Below are positions 46,465-59,500 of a DNA stretch of 64,000 bases, one piece after another. Numbering within the stretch: position 1 is the first letter of the stretch; each line of letters opens with the position of its first letter. The position numbers and the translations under genes were made by a program. The stretch is from Theropithecus gelada (taxonomy: Eukaryota > Chordata > Mammalia > Primates > Cercopithecidae): assembly GCF_003255815.1 (NCBI RefSeq), contig NC_037673.1:10743006-10807005 (forward strand), given 5' to 3'. The notes below the pieces were generated by a model. That model had not been told where the DNA came from. It ran no database searches and saw only the letters and a list, made by a program, of their open reading frames with translations.

Positions 46465-47935
46465 CTCTAGAGATTCCGAGGTAAGACGAGGTCACTGCTG
46501 GAAATGGGGGAAGGTAAGTCACCCTCTGAAAGTCACAGGATGGGTTTTTCAAGGAGCTAAAGGGAGGATCCTTTTTGCTAAAGCCTCCTGATATCGATTC
46601 CATACTTCTCACGTTGCCTCAATAACCTCCTAAGCTCCTGGAACTTCATGCCTCATGGGCTTTTGGAGGCTTTTGTGTGATTAGAGGGGAGGACAAGGGT
46701 GTGATCTGGTATAACTGACATAATACAAATTGCTTGTCAAATTTCCTCTCACTTGTCTGCGGAGTGCAATAGTAGGAACATTTGCACAGAGAAAAATAAA
46801 TGTCTAAACATGCATTGGCGCAGACAGTGCACTAACTTTCAACCTAATGAAAGAAACCTAACGAATGAAAATGTGAGGCTTGTCAAATGTGTTATGATAA
46901 CTCTCCAGTGCCAAAGAAAAATCACCCTCCCCACGGATGCCCTGGCACGCCTGTGAGTTTACCCCTGTCCAGACGTGTACTGACCATCTCCCCTGCGTTG
47001 TAGCTGACTGTGTCTACCCCTCATTACAAAGCTTCTTGAAATTCCTTCTGAACTTTCCTCCTGGAAATGCTGTCCATTCTCCAGGCACCCAAACCCACCC
47101 CTTTGTGCATGGAATGTGTCCAATAAATAACTGGGTTCCACACCACTTGTGCAAAAGCAACATAAAAAGTGTTTTTCCTTAAGGAGAAATATCTCACCAT
47201 TTATACCTCCTGGGAGTTAGTAGTTTCATTTAAACACTAACTTTGTAAGCCACAAGCAATTCACTGTCTTAGTGGAGAGATACACTGTTCTGTCCATGTT
47301 GCTACATACAGACACCTGTTAACAAATAAGAATGGAGACATTTCCAGTGCCAGGCTCATAGTACTGCCCAACAAATTTCCATGAAGGAGTCTAGCAAGTT
47401 GAACAAAGTGCTTCTTCAATCATCTATTCCTGAAAACTTGTTTTTAACATGGTTTAGAGGACACAATTGTATATGTATATTTTAGCCTATGGAATTTTAA
47501 CTGGATGCTCTTTCTTCTTCCCTTTCTACCAATTTCTGGTATATTTCTTTCCACTTTCAAGCCATGTTCTTTTTCCACCCAGGTCTATTGGTCCCTAGGC
47601 CTTGAGACCCAGAGTCGACAACACCTTCCCTGCAACCACACCCAGAAGCGTCCACCACTTCAGGTCCCAGTGAAAACAGGTCCAAGGAGATACCAAGTTA
47701 CTTTCAATGTTTCCCGTTGGTTAACTCCCTGGTTCTTACATTTCCACAATGATTTCCTTTACAATTTGTATCTACTGCTACAAATGGCTTATAGATGTAG
47801 TACCAGAAGGAGAAAAACCAATAATAGATAATTTACTCAAAATTACCTGGCTACATTTAGTTTCATGACAATTAACTAAAAACTAATTTAAAATACAGTA
47901 TATTTTGGAAGCAGAGCTCTGTTACATTATAACTC
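46465..47935. other. Intronic sequence, nothing recognised
   Basis: No supported gene. The 108-codon frame at 47505-47831 has no family features. Confidence 0.4.
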
Positions 47936-48465
47936 TCACGGAGAGACTGAATATGCAAATGGACAATGGCCAGAAAATGCATAAAAACAGAACTTTGACC
48001 CACAACCTGAGCATCCTGCCCAGGAAACCAACCCCTTATCTATAATAAGCAACTCAGGAAGCAAGCCCTGCTGTAGGTTAGTCTCACAGAAAGACAGATT
48101 GCTATCTCCATTCAGAACTTCTGTAACATTTGGCCCCAAATGGCCGGGACATGATTGATAAATGAAAGCTTCCCTAGTTTTTGTCTCTGCTTCCAAATGA
48201 GGACAACCAGCAAAGGCCAGGCATACACCCCAACCAGTCACCTGGGGTGCTCCACTTCTGGTTGGCTCATGACATCTTTGTGCTATCGGCTTCCAATTAG
48301 GGCATACCTGAAGCTTCCCTCGTCTCCACTATAATATTTACCACTCTTCTGCCTTTGAGTCTCTGCCAAAACACAAGTGATGATGGCCAACTCCCTTGCT
48401 ATAGCAAGCTCAGAATAGATAGCCTTTGCTTTTCTCCTTTGGTTGGTTGTTTATTTCCACAAAGC
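47936..48465 (+). mobile_element. Probable ERV1-type solo LTR
   Basis: The 3' part reads like an LTR end: gcctttgagtctctgccaaa, then agctcagaatagatagcctt, then ttggttggttgtttatttcc and aca. The AATAAA-like motif is degraded (gaatagatag). The 5' limit is uncertain. Confidence 0.45.
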
Positions 48466-51400
48466 CTGCCCTACCAGAACAAAAGCACATTCATTCTTAA
48501 GTAAATTGCTCAGACTGGCTAGTGGATTTCCTTCTCAAGGGTCTCAAAGAGGCTCTTTATTAAAAAATACTGCCATCACTAGGATGCAGTACATTTGCCC
48601 AATGGCCAGAGCTCTAGTGGGTACCTATGAAGCTTAGATCATGCAGAGAGATATAACAGTTGACTAAAATAGAAGAGAATTTTGGGTGGGGGACAAGCAA
48701 TTAGCTATACCAGAATTTGGCCGGGGCAATAAGCATATAAAAATGGAGACACAGCTCCCTGGTTAATTTTAGTAGCCTTGTAGGAATTTGAGATAAACTG
48801 ACAAGAACCTTGGCCTTCATTGACAAGAGCTTTAGCTGCATTGTAAGCCACTGGTTCAATCTCAAGCATTTGGAACTTCTCTTGATTGTATCTACATCTC
48901 TTAGGAAAGAAGTGAGGAACAGAAAAATACAGACATTTGAGACTAATAAAGAAGTCTGTAAGATATGAAAATTCTTCTAATAACTGAGAAATCAGAATTG
49001 CAAAAGGTTTTTCATGAGAGTTGAGTCATTTCCTCTAATTTTTAGAATTAGGTTTCTTTTTTTAAAGCTATAGATATCTTGTAATACCTGTTCTCTATAA
49101 ACTTAAAGCATGGATATCAACCAACTGTTCATTAAACAAATATATATTGATAGTCTGACATTTTGTTGGTCTTGGACTTAATCAAAAGGCAAATAAGAGG
49201 GGCATGATCAGATCTTGTGTCCCAAAGCAACTGAGAATAAACTTCAAAATAAAATTTGATTTAAAAAAACTAAATTTTTGTTTATTGCTTCTTCACTATG
49301 TAAAGTTGTGCATTTAATAAGCACTGTCTGCCTGTCATGTTTATCTTCTGTGAGTTCCCACAGCACTTAAAGCATGCATGGTAATCCTAGCCCTTTGTGA
49401 CTATGTAAATGTGGTTTCAAGTAGGCCAGGGCTTGGTCCTTGAGAGCAGAGAGTCCATCATACTTTCCGTACGAAGCTGGGGTGGAGGAATTGAAGAGGG
49501 TGTATAGGTGTGGACTCAGGAGCCAAAGGGCTGTTAAATGGAAATACACTTTAGATCATTGATGGTTTTGTACTACCTGTGTTTCTATTTCTTCTCAATA
49601 TCATCTGGCTTTTTTTTCCATGATGAAACAGAGCAATTTTTGAGATGCGCATACATTTTCAGTTCATGGGGAACTAAAACCATGTACCCACTCTCCTAAC
49701 TCAACGTCTGCCCAGTACTCCCCTGACACACACACAGCTGGACAACAAATTTATATGCAGATAGAAATGGTTTTATTACCACCACTTAACTACCCCCGTC
49801 CTTATTAATGTCACTATTCCAAGAGATTCTTGCCAATGCAAATAACTTGATTGTTAAATCTAGAAACTTGTAGAAAAACCTACTGACTCTTTCATGGAAA
49901 GTATCAAAAAACAGTTTGTGTCCTACGACGTATTGAATTCCTGTTTCTACCAATCCTGAATGGTGGCAAGTCTTAGCATTGGAAGATTCACCTTAAACCA
50001 GGCTTCAAATTCTCCACAAAATCTCATCTCCCTCCTCCAAGGCACTGCCAAAGCTCCCTTGAGTGCTGTCCCCCTTACCAGGGTAAGAAATCAGTTCAGC
50101 TTTGTTTCAGCAACAGGTTGTGTTGACGATCTTTAGGGCGGCGGCCCTGGGCATCACGGAGGACCACTTTTTTCACAAGAAACTCAAGCAGATAAGGGCA
50201 TCTGAGGCAGCTGCTAGTTGGTAACACTTAGTAACACTAGAAAAATTACCAAATAACACTTCGGGTTTGTATATTTTCATTAGTAAGGCTTATTTTTGGT
50301 CTTTGTTCATAATGCTTTTTTTTCCCCCATGAGTTGATTTATTTCTTTGTATTAGAACAAATAAGACTTATATAGAGCAGTGGCTAGTTCAGCTTTAGAT
50401 TTAATCAGAGTCTCTTAAAGATACGACAATGTAGGCAATTTACTTAAAGTTTCAAAGAGAAATTACAGTAAGAAAAGGATGACAGACGTGATTTGCTGTA
50501 AGCTCACTGCTAGGCTGAATTAATCTCAGATGACTAATCAATTTGGTCTCATTTGAAGCTTAAACTAAAGGTGCTTTTCTCTTTTCTTCTCTAATAATTT
50601 TTCCCCGCAGGCTTTGATGTTTTTGTATGCAGAGGCAAGCTTATCAGAGAAGTTTAAGACAAAAATAAAAAGTTCACGTGGTGCTATGAATTAAACAGAT
50701 GAATTTCAATGTCTATAGGAAGAGGTTGAGCTCTTTGGAATAAAGCAAAGCATATTCAATACTGAAGAGGGAATTCAACTACATTGCATAATGCACTAAA
50801 ATCCTTCCTGAGAATCCCTCATCTCAAAGGATTTGCTGAAAAATATATTAATACATTTTCCCTGAGATTTTTCATGGTTCATTGAGACACCTAGAGACCA
50901 TTTAGATGGTGCAGCGCTAGTGGATATTAAAGACACAACACCGTTACCTTGAAGATACAAGCCCATGGAGGATATACGTGCATGGGGCCACAAAATGCAT
51001 TTGATCTTCTACTTTGTGTTCATGTGTTTGAATTTGTTTAAAGAAAGCTTATTTTGGTAATTAAAGCTTAAGAGTTCTTGGCAGTTTTTTCCTCTTAAAG
51101 GAATAACAAAACTGGCTCTCTCTTTTTTATCAAACTCTGCACATGTGTAGGAGAATATAATGACAGGTAGTTGGGATTCCAGCTCCTGTGTGGTTGCAGA
51201 TTGCTCTTTAGTGGCCACACTTTGCTTCATTGTTCCACTATTTACCAGTGGGCTTCTTGGAAGAATGAAGATGTGATGCCCAAATAGAAAACCTTGTTGA
51301 AAGGAGTAAGTTGCTTTTTGGGAAAAATTAGGCATCTGTATAAAAAAGATTTGTGCCTACAATAAAATGAAAAGAAAAAGGGGGTGGGTTGGAGAAAAGG

Positions 51401-51639
51401 CATCATCACAATAGGCTGGAGATAACTTTAAATATACTGAAAATGCTTAATCTCTTTTTCACAGAACAGAGGCGCTGAATAACCTTTGCTTGGGAGCCTC
51501 CATGGAACCAAAAGAAGCCCACAAAAGAGCTGTGGCTAAGACGAGCACCACAGCTACTGCTATGAAGCACGAGGGCAATGACAGCAGTGAATCCACTCAG
51601 GGCCTGCCAAATTCCAAATATTATTCTCAGTACTCTGTG
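48466..51639. other. Intronic block, mostly unassigned
   Basis: No gene is supported. A small GC-rich patch at 50134-50165 (gggcggcggccctgggcatc) stands out from AT-rich surroundings, but no splice-bounded reading frame explains it. Confidence 0.4.
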
Positions 51640-51765
51640 TCTTCAGTGATTTCTAACGACAGCCCTAGGAGGTCAACACTGCAGTTCTTTCCATTTTAAA
51701 CGTGAAGACACAAAGGCACAGAGACGGAAAGTAACTTGCCCAAGGGAGTCATGCCAGAAAATGTA
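51640..51765 (-). mobile_element. MIR SINE
   Basis: The plus-strand reading gives gacagccctaggaggtcaac, tccattttaaacgtgaagac, aaaggcacagagacggaaag and taacttgcccaaggga, the reverse of a MIR from 3' half to core. Confidence 0.8.
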
Positions 51766-52619
51766 TGACAATGCCCAACACTTAGCCAGAAATAAACGGG
51801 TATGCAAGAGGAAAAGAACTAAGAGGAGTATTAGAGAGGGCAAGGGAAGAGTAAGAAGCACATTTCCTACTCCCTTCATCAGAGGCTCCCTGCAAGTCCC
51901 AACTTGTAGTCTGGGTCCACTGGGATCCCCTCCACTGCTCCCGCCTTCCCGCCAGTCCCCACACTTGCCTCCTATCACTCATCATCTCCCAGCTCCGCCT
52001 TCAAGACAGCACTTGCTCTTTGCTGGGTGCTGCTGTAATTGAAGTTTTTGAGCATTTTCTCTGCGAAAGTTGAAGGCTTGCTGTAGAGTCAGCGTGATTT
52101 AACATTTTCCGAATGACTCCGGGACTTCCGGGAGCATCATTGGTTTTTCTATATTGTATTAATATTCTCACAAAGAGCTTCTGCCCCACACTAAGTGGTC
52201 CTAGATAGTTCCACGCTTGTGTTTATACAAAGAATCTTTACATTTCCATCCTCTCCTATTGCCTATGGATTTCTGGCTGATTACTTTATTTTAATATTCT
52301 CTACTGTTCAGTGTTTGAGAGCCTTAACGTGTTTTCTGACAGCAATGTATGGGCTCCCGCGCAGCTCTGTCCCTGGCTGAAGCTGAGCAGTACCAATGGT
52401 CCCATTTTCCACCTAGCATGGGAATGCTGGCTTGAAGTGTGGCAGGATTGAGTTCTTTTCTTGACATCACAGGCTTGATTGAGGAATGAATAAAGTAAAA
52501 TGGTTGGAGAAGGTAGGGTTAAGGGCGTAGGTACTGAATGAGCTAGGCTACCTAAACAGGTTGTGTGGAAGTCTTAAAGAACCCATCAGAATGGCATAAA
52601 GGTTACTTTAAACTTAAAA
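51766..52619. other. Intronic sequence, nothing recognised
   Basis: No gene or repeat that I can name. Confidence 0.4.
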
Positions 52620-53030
52620 GAAGCCTTTTCTGAGCTTCCTTCGTTGGCTAAAGGCTGAGCTTTCTGAGAATGCAGCTGCCATAAATCCCCTCTGAGGAGG
52701 CTCCAGCCAAGGAGGAGAGACTGACCCTTAGCCCTGGGGTGAGAAATGGCATAAACCAAACTTTATCAGAAGTGCCATATCCCCATTTATTTCCCCTCGA
52801 AGCCCATTTGTTTCAACAGAAGCCCTATCTATCCACCCTTCCCCTATTAAGCTGGAATATAAACCATTACCCATACCTGTTCAGTGAGTTTCTCATTACT
52901 GAGTACTCCCACACACAGGTAAATAAACCGTGTCTTGTCTCCTGTTAATGTGTCTATTGTCAATTTATTTGCAGTCTCTCACCTCTACCCCCCAATTAGG
53001 ACCTAAGTGAGTAGAGGCATGGCCTGAAGT
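52620..53030 (+). mobile_element. Probable ERV LTR remnant
   Basis: The stretch has LTR-like order: an aggctccagccaaggagg region, tataaaccattacccatacc (TATA-like), caggtaaataaaccgtgtct (polyadenylation region) and ctcctgttaatgtgtctatt. That last block is typical of ERV1 LTR 3' ends. Family not assigned. Confidence 0.5.
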
Positions 53031-53840
53031 CTGGAGCTGGGTATGCTGGGGCATGTGCTGTCTGAGGTAGCCAGTGCTGTGGAGGTTGGCTGTGATTGGG
53101 GGTACGGGGCTAGGTGGTCTTTGGCTCAGGTAGGGAGGAGCAAGAGACAGAGATAATGAGCTGCTACTGGCCTACACCCTAGGTCCTTGTGGATGGCGGG
53201 TACTGCCACAAGCCACAGGCAGGGTTGGCTCATGGTGGGATGTCTGTGTGTGCTGAGGACACAGGAGGTCAACCTGCAATAAAGTTGGGCTTGAGCTGAT
53301 TTCCTGGCTGCAGAACAAAATCTCATGGTCACGGCACACATGGTAGTGCAGGTTCTCAGATACACTCACTCATGAGTACTGAATTCCAACATGAGTAATT
53401 GCAACATGCAGTGACCTGGATCATGGAGATGGGGCGGTGTGTCTCCTACCATCAGGCTTTTGCTAAGTACATGCTTGAATAAAAATTAGATGTTTAAACA
53501 ATGACTTATTTCTGAGAACAAATCTTTCACATTTCAATACTATTAGTGAATCTTTCTCAAACGGAGAATCTAAATAAATGCCTGGCCTTGAGTCACAATA
53601 TGCAGTGATGCCTTGAACACAGAATCACTTAGTTAATGTTCATTGACTGATTATCTTGGATTTCTGCTAATCAGGAAATATTGAAAAATGAGATGTAGAA
53701 AACAAATGGAAATGAATCTGAGAAAACGTTTTAGTGTTTAGTATATATTAAAACCTGATGTGATGCATATAGCTCTTTTCAAAATAATGACATATTTGCC
53801 GCTCCAATTTGCTAGTGTATTTTTAAAATTATTATTTTAT
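53031..53840. other. Intronic sequence, nothing recognised
   Basis: No supported gene or repeat. Confidence 0.4.
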
Positions 53841-53845
53841 TGTTA

Positions 53846-53972
53846 AAATTTTTAGAAACAGGGGTCTCACTGTCTTTCTCAGGCTGGCCTACGACTCTTG
53901 GGCTCAAGCGATCCTCCTGCCTTAGCCTCCCGAGCAGCTGGGATTTTAGGCATGTGTTATTGTGCCCAGCTT
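53846..53972 (-). mobile_element. Monomeric Alu (FLAM-like)
   Basis: Only a left-arm-type monomer is present in reverse: gaaacaggggtctcactgtc, ttgggctcaagcgatcctcc, tagcctcccgagcagctggg, and the end attgtgcccagc. Its divergence and single arm fit a fossil Alu monomer, or an old truncated AluJ. Confidence 0.75.
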
Positions 53973-54605
53973 GCCTAAGTATTTTAAATTCATGGGTTCA
54001 TTGCACAATCTTAATAGCACTTGACTTGAGTTTTAAAGGTCCTAAGAACTTTTGTAAGTAGTAATTTAGAGCTCAGTGAGAAGCAGCTTCATATGAGTGG
54101 AAAGGGCAGTGCCACTCATAAGAGGAAATGGCTGAACGAGCTAGGGCTGACAGTGCAATGCAGATACGTGATGCTCAGCCTGCGCTGTGTATCAGAATCC
54201 TCTGGAGGGCTTCTGGAGATAGAGAGAAGCTCAGGCCACATGCCAGAGACTCAGATTCAGGAGGCTTCAGGTCCGGTCAGGGCCAGTGTCACTCTTCATG
54301 TCTGATGATTTCACATTGAGTACCTTTCATTCAGTCATTTGTGTGTGGAATCCAGTCTTGTGCCACACTGGTGTGAGATCCATCTATCATCACTATCATT
54401 GTCCCTTGATCTGCACTATAGAAAAATCACATGCTTTCGCCAAAATCTCTCCTCCAGCTCAGGTCTCCAAGTATAGGACAACTATCTCAAGGTCAACATT
54501 CTGGGTTGTCAAAACCAGAAAATGGTTTCATCGATAAAGTAAGTAGGAAACAAGAGAAAACAGGAACTTTAATGAGGAGTATATTCATCTAATGGGGTGG
54601 GTTGT

Positions 54606-54971
54606 TGATATGGTTTGGCTGTGTCCCCTCTCAAATCTCATCTTGAATTGTAACTCCCACGATTCCTACATGTTGTTGGAGGGACCCAGTGGGAAGTAAT
54701 TGAATCATGGGGGCAGGTTTTTCTTGTGCTGTTCTCACGACAGTGAATAAGTCTCATGAGATCTGATCATTTTAAAAAGAGGAATTCCCTGCACAAACTC
54801 TCTTTTTGCCTGCTTCCATCCACGTAAGATGTGACTTGCTCCTCCTTGTCTTCCACCATGACTGTCAGGCCTCCCCAGCCATGTGGAGCTGTAAATCCAA
54901 TAAACCTCTTTCTTTTGTAAATTGCCCAGTCTTGGGTATGTCTTTATCAGCAGTGAGAAAATGGACCAGCA
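54606..54971 (+). repeat. THE1 5' LTR
   Basis: This direct repeat begins tgatatggtttggctgtgtc and ends near aatggaccagca. It pairs with 56555-56925. Confidence 0.9.
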
Positions 54972-56554
54972 GGGTAGGGTGCTACTGAAAAGATACCTGA
55001 AAATGTGGAATGACTTTGGAACTGGGTAACAAGTAGAGGTTGGAACAATTTGGAGGCTCAGAATAAGACAGAAAAATGTGGGAAAGTTTGGAACTTCCTA
55101 GAGACTTGTTGAATGTTTTTGCCCACAGTAATGACACTGATATGGACAATAAAGTCCAGGCTGAGGTGGTCTCAGATGGAAATGAGGAACTTGTTGGGAA
55201 CTAGAGCAAAGGTAACTCTTGTTATATTTTAGAAAAGAGATTGGCAGAATTTTGCCCCTGCCCTAGAGATTTGTGGAACTTTGAACTTAAGAGAGATGAT
55301 TTAAGGTATCTGGTGGAAGAAATTTCTAAGCAGCAAAGTATTCAAAAGGTGACTTGGGTGCTGTTCAAGGCTTTTGGTTTTATAAGAGAAACAGAGCATA
55401 AAGTTTGGAAAACTTGTAGCCTGACAATGTAATAGAAAATAAAATTCTATTTTCTGGGGAGAAATTCAAGCCAGTTGCAGAAATTTGCATACATAATGAG
55501 GAGCCAAATGTTAATCCCCAAGACAATGGGGAAAATGTCTCCAGGGCATGTCAGAGGTCTTCATAGCAGCCCCTCCCACCACAGGCCTGGAGGCCTAGGA
55601 AGAAAGAGTGATTTCCTGGACTGGGTCCAGGGTCCTCATGCTTTGTACAGCCTAGGGACTTGGTGTCCTGCATCCCAGCTGCCCCAGCCATGGCTGAAAG
55701 GGGCCAGTGGAGAGCACAGGCCACGGCTTCAGAGGGTGCAAGCCCCAAGTCTTGGCAGCTCTCATGTGGTGTTGAGACTGCGGGTGCACAGAAGTCAAGA
55801 ATTGAGGTTTGGGAACCTCTGCCTAGATTTCAGCAGATGCATGGAAATGCCTGGATGCCCAGGCAGAAGTTTGCTGTAAGGACAGGGTCCTCATGGAGAA
55901 CCTCTGCTCGGGCAGTGTGAAGGGAAATGTGGGATGGGAGCCCCACACAGAATCCCTACTGGGCCACCCCACCTAGTGGAGCTGTGAGAAGAGGGCTACC
56001 ACTCTCCAGACTCCAGAATGGTAGCTCCACTGACAGCTTGCATCGTGAAGCTGGAAAAGTCACAGACACTCAATACTAGCCCATGAAGGCAGCTGGGAGG
56101 GAGACTATCCCCTGCAAAGCCACAGGGGTGAAGCTGCCTGACACTATGGAAACCTACCTCTCACATCAGCATGACCTGGATGTGAGACATGGAATCAAAG
56201 CAGGTCATTTTGGAGCTTTAAGATTTGACTTCCACGCTGGATTTCAGACTTGCATGGGCCCTGTAGCCCCTTTGTTTTGGCCAATTTCTCCCATTTGGAA
56301 TGGCTGTATTTACCCAATACCTCTACCCTATTGTATCTAGGAAGTAACTTGCTTGCTTTTGATTTTACAGGCTCATAGGCAGAAGGGACTTGTCTTGTTT
56401 TAGATGAGACTTTGGACTGTGGACTTTTGAGTTAATGCTGAAATGAGTTAAGACTTTTGGGGACTGTTGGGAAGGCATGACTAGTTTTGAAATGTGAGGA
56501 TATGATTGTTTTGAAATGTGAGGATATAAGATTTAGGAGGGGCTAGTCACAGAA

Positions 56555-56925
56555 TGATATGGTTTGGCTGTGTCCACACCCAAATCTCATGTTGAATTGT
56601 AACTCCCATAATTCCCATGTGTTGTGGGAGGAACCTGCTGGGAGGTAATTGAATCATGAGGGCAGGTCTTTCTTGTGCTGTTCTCACAACAGTGAATAAG
56701 TCTCACGAGATCTGATGGTTTTAAAAGGAGGAGTTCCCCTGCACAAACTCTCTCTCTTTGCCTGCTGCCATACACATAAGATATGACTTGCTCCTCCTTG
56801 CTTTCCACCATGATTGTGAGTCCTCCCCAGCCATGTGGTACTATAAGTCCAATAAACCTCTTTCTTTTCTAAATTACCCAGTCTCAGGTATGTCTTTATC
56901 AGCGGCGTGAAAATGAACTAATACA
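56555..56925 (+). repeat. THE1 3' LTR
   Basis: This direct repeat begins tgatatggtttggctgtgtc and ends gaactaataca, the canonical THE1 terminus. It pairs with 54606-54971. Confidence 0.92.
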
Positions 56926-58489
56926 GTCTCATAGAGTATCCGTACTACAGAGCTGGGTTTTAGCCTCAAGCACACAGCATCATGAATCTGTTGGAAATTT
57001 GAAGGCAGAATTACCATGATTTCCCATTTCATGTCAGTTACAGAAATTTCTGAAAATAGTTTGGGACAAAAATCACATTGTTTATAAAAACTCCTGTGGC
57101 ATACAGAGCTACAAATAAGATTAAAAAAAATCATTCACCTACCGCCAACTAAGATTCTCATGAATGAAAAAAAGTATTCAATTTATAAGAAAAAGTATCA
57201 CAGAAACTCTTTTTGAAATACGTGTGTGTATATATATAGATATACCCATACGCATGAATATATACATTCACACCATATTTATATATAAAATGGTAATTTT
57301 GTTGAGCCTTATCTAGGATTTTGAAGAAAAAGGAAGAAGTAAAATATTTTTTTCCTGCAAAATAAGGAGAGCTTGACTACAAGGTGTCTAATGGTCCTCT
57401 ATCGATTAGATTTATATCTTCTGGGAGCATTTGCCTCCCTGCAGGCTATTCTCACTTCTAAATGTTTGACAGAGTCTCCTGCCAAGCCATGCACACAGCT
57501 GAAAAATGGAAGATAAATTCACAACGACAGCATTTGCAGGGATGGCTCAAGGGGTGGGAGCTACCCCCACTGCATTTACAAAGGTACTAGCAAAGAAGCA
57601 TTTCCATTCATTTTCATTATAATATATTCCATGGATAAATAACTTGGCACTGCACATATGGGCCCCTAAAACAATTTCCTCCACATGGAAAACTGATCAA
57701 GACAGAATGTCTAGGTATGTGGTCCTGTGCACAGGGATTCATCAAGTCCCAGAAGCCATATAGTAAAGGATGACTACAAACACACACACACAAATTACTT
57801 GACAAATAAAAACTTCAGCAGTGAAATGTGACCATCCAGAATAATGAGCCTAAAGAGATAAAAGTAAGACAAATAATACCCAACATGAGAGTCTAGACTA
57901 GTGGATGGAAATTCAGACTTCTCATCAGTCTCAACTGATTGGCCCTCTCCTCACGTCCCATATTTTTTCTTGGGTTGGATAAAGAGCCAAGATGCCTCAA
58001 CAATAGTGGCATGAATAAATCTGTTTAAGTTTTGTTCTTAAACAAGTAAGAGGAACTTAAAATGGCTTCATACGATGGCCTACAGTCAACCTAAAATAAT
58101 CTGAACATGTGTGGTCTTATAATTTTCAGTATCATCCACACAAAGAAACAACATTACCTCTTGTTTTCTTTATTCCAAAGTAAAAATGAAGACAATTACG
58201 TAAGAAATCTGTCTTTGGTTAATAAGCCAAGAAATGCTTGTCTACCTGTGGATAGGCATTTTATTTTAAGATGAGACTTCCCGTAGAAGTTTCCGTACTT
58301 AGAGAATTAACATAACTGGACCACGACTTTACCTTTTTTTTTCTTTTTTACCCTGATGACACACAGATTAATATCTCAGTCCTGAGCTCAAAATGAACAT
58401 TGTTGGCTTTCTACTTGGCATCTCCCCTTTCATGCCTCACGGATATTTCAAACTTTCAGTCCAAAATCAAAGTTGTGATCTACCATCCC
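56926..58489. other. Intronic sequence with AT microsatellite
   Basis: Nothing gene-like is visible. Alternating TA/TG sequence occurs at 57221-57292. A short (AC)n run is at 57778-57790. Confidence 0.4.
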
Positions 58490-59500
58490 CTCCCCTCCTC
58501 TGTCTTTTTTCCCACTTACGGCATTTTGTATTTCATCCATCAGTAAACCCTGCTGGTTCCACCTTCAAAATACTTTTTCCATCCCTGTGCTACAGCTCTG
58601 GTCCTGGACGGCGTGATTTCTTTCCCAGACTCCTGAATCCAAGCCCTCACTGCTCTTCCATCTTGCCTACTGTCTAGTGTTCAACCAGCAGCCAGAGAGG
58701 ACTTTTAGTAATATTCACCTGATCATGCTTTCACGAGCCAAAACTCTCAGAGAAAAATCCAAATTCCTTATCTAGGCTGAAAGGCATCCCACACTCACCA
58801 TCAGTATCTCTGACCTTTCCCTGCCTCCTTTACCAGCTACGACAACATTGACCTTGTTCCTATTTTTGCCACCTGCCAACCTCTCTCCTGCACCAGGGGT
58901 TTTGCTCTTGCTGCTCCCTTGCCCAGGTGGTGTAAGGTCTGGCTCCTGTCCATCTCTTAGGATTTACCTCTTCATAGACTTCTTTCCTGACCACTCCATT
59001 CAACATTCCCTTCCCCTTGTCACTCTCTAAACCCTTACCCTATTTTATTCATGTCTGAAGTGGAAAGTAGATATTGTTTTCTTTTTTTTTTTGACAAAGT
59101 TTCACTCTTGTCACCTAGACTGGAGTACAGTGGTACAATCTCGGCTCACTGCAATCTCCTCCTCCTCCTGGGTTCAAGCAATAGTCTTGCCTCAGCCTCT
59201 GGAGTAGCTGGGACTACAGGCACCTGCTACTACACCCATCTAATTTTTGTATTTTTAGTAGAGATGGGGTTTCACCATGTTGGGCAGGCTGCTCTCGAAC
59301 TCCTGACCTCCGGTGATCTGCCTGCCTCCGTCTCCCAAAGAGCTGGGATTACAGGAGTGAGCCACTGCGCAGGGCCTGTTTGTTTATTTTTGAGACTGTT
59401 TTCACCACTAGGCTGTAAGCTCTGCAAAGCAGAAACTCTGATGTACTGTGACTGGTACATAGTAGGCACTCAATAAATATTGGTCAAATGAATGAATGAG
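58490..59500 (+). mobile_element. L2 LINE 3' region split by an Alu
   Basis: The L2 order is clear: gtgctacagctctggtcctg, cagcagccagagaggacttt, cctgatcatgctttcacgag, ttcctgaccactccattcaa. After the Alu it continues with gctgtaagctctgcaaagc and ends catagtaggcactcaataaa followed by (GAAT)n. It is a diverged ancient element on the plus strand. Confidence 0.85.
59079..59376 (-). mobile_element. AluS-like SINE inside L2
   Basis: A full minus-strand Alu. L2 sequence is continuous on either side, so the Alu is the later insertion. The plus-strand 141-codon frame here is Alu-derived. Confidence 0.94.

Larger units (their letters stand above)
54606..56925 (+). mobile_element. THE1-type MaLR provirus, both LTRs and internal region
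   Basis: The 5' LTR (54606-54971) and 3' LTR (56555-56925) start alike with TGATATGGTTTGGCTGTG. Each carries the ccaataaacctctttctttt polyadenylation region and the gtctttatcagc end block. The roughly 1.6 kb interior is THE1 internal sequence with only short frames (none above about 134 codons), so it encodes no functional retroviral protein. The LTRs differ by scattered substitutions and small indels. Flanking 5 bp are gttgt and gtctc, so the target-site duplication is eroded or the ends are slightly off. A tandem duplication (56486-56526) lies near the 3' LTR. It is antisense to CTNND2. Confidence 0.93.

Noticed and set aside
47505..47831. 108-codon plus-strand frame
   Set aside because: No protein-family feature, no splice context, and it is antisense to the host gene.
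50134..50165. Small GC-rich patch that might be a cryptic exon
   Set aside because: No acceptor and donor pair with an open frame in the CTNND2 direction could be put around it.
55475..55879. 134-codon frame inside the THE1 element
   Set aside because: It lies in MaLR internal sequence, overlaps opposite-strand frames and shows no intact retroviral domain.
59051..59476. 141-codon plus-strand frame, and similar 80-120-codon frames at 31.2, 33.7, 37.1 and 63.4 kb
   Set aside because: All are translations of Alu elements in one of the usual open Alu frames.
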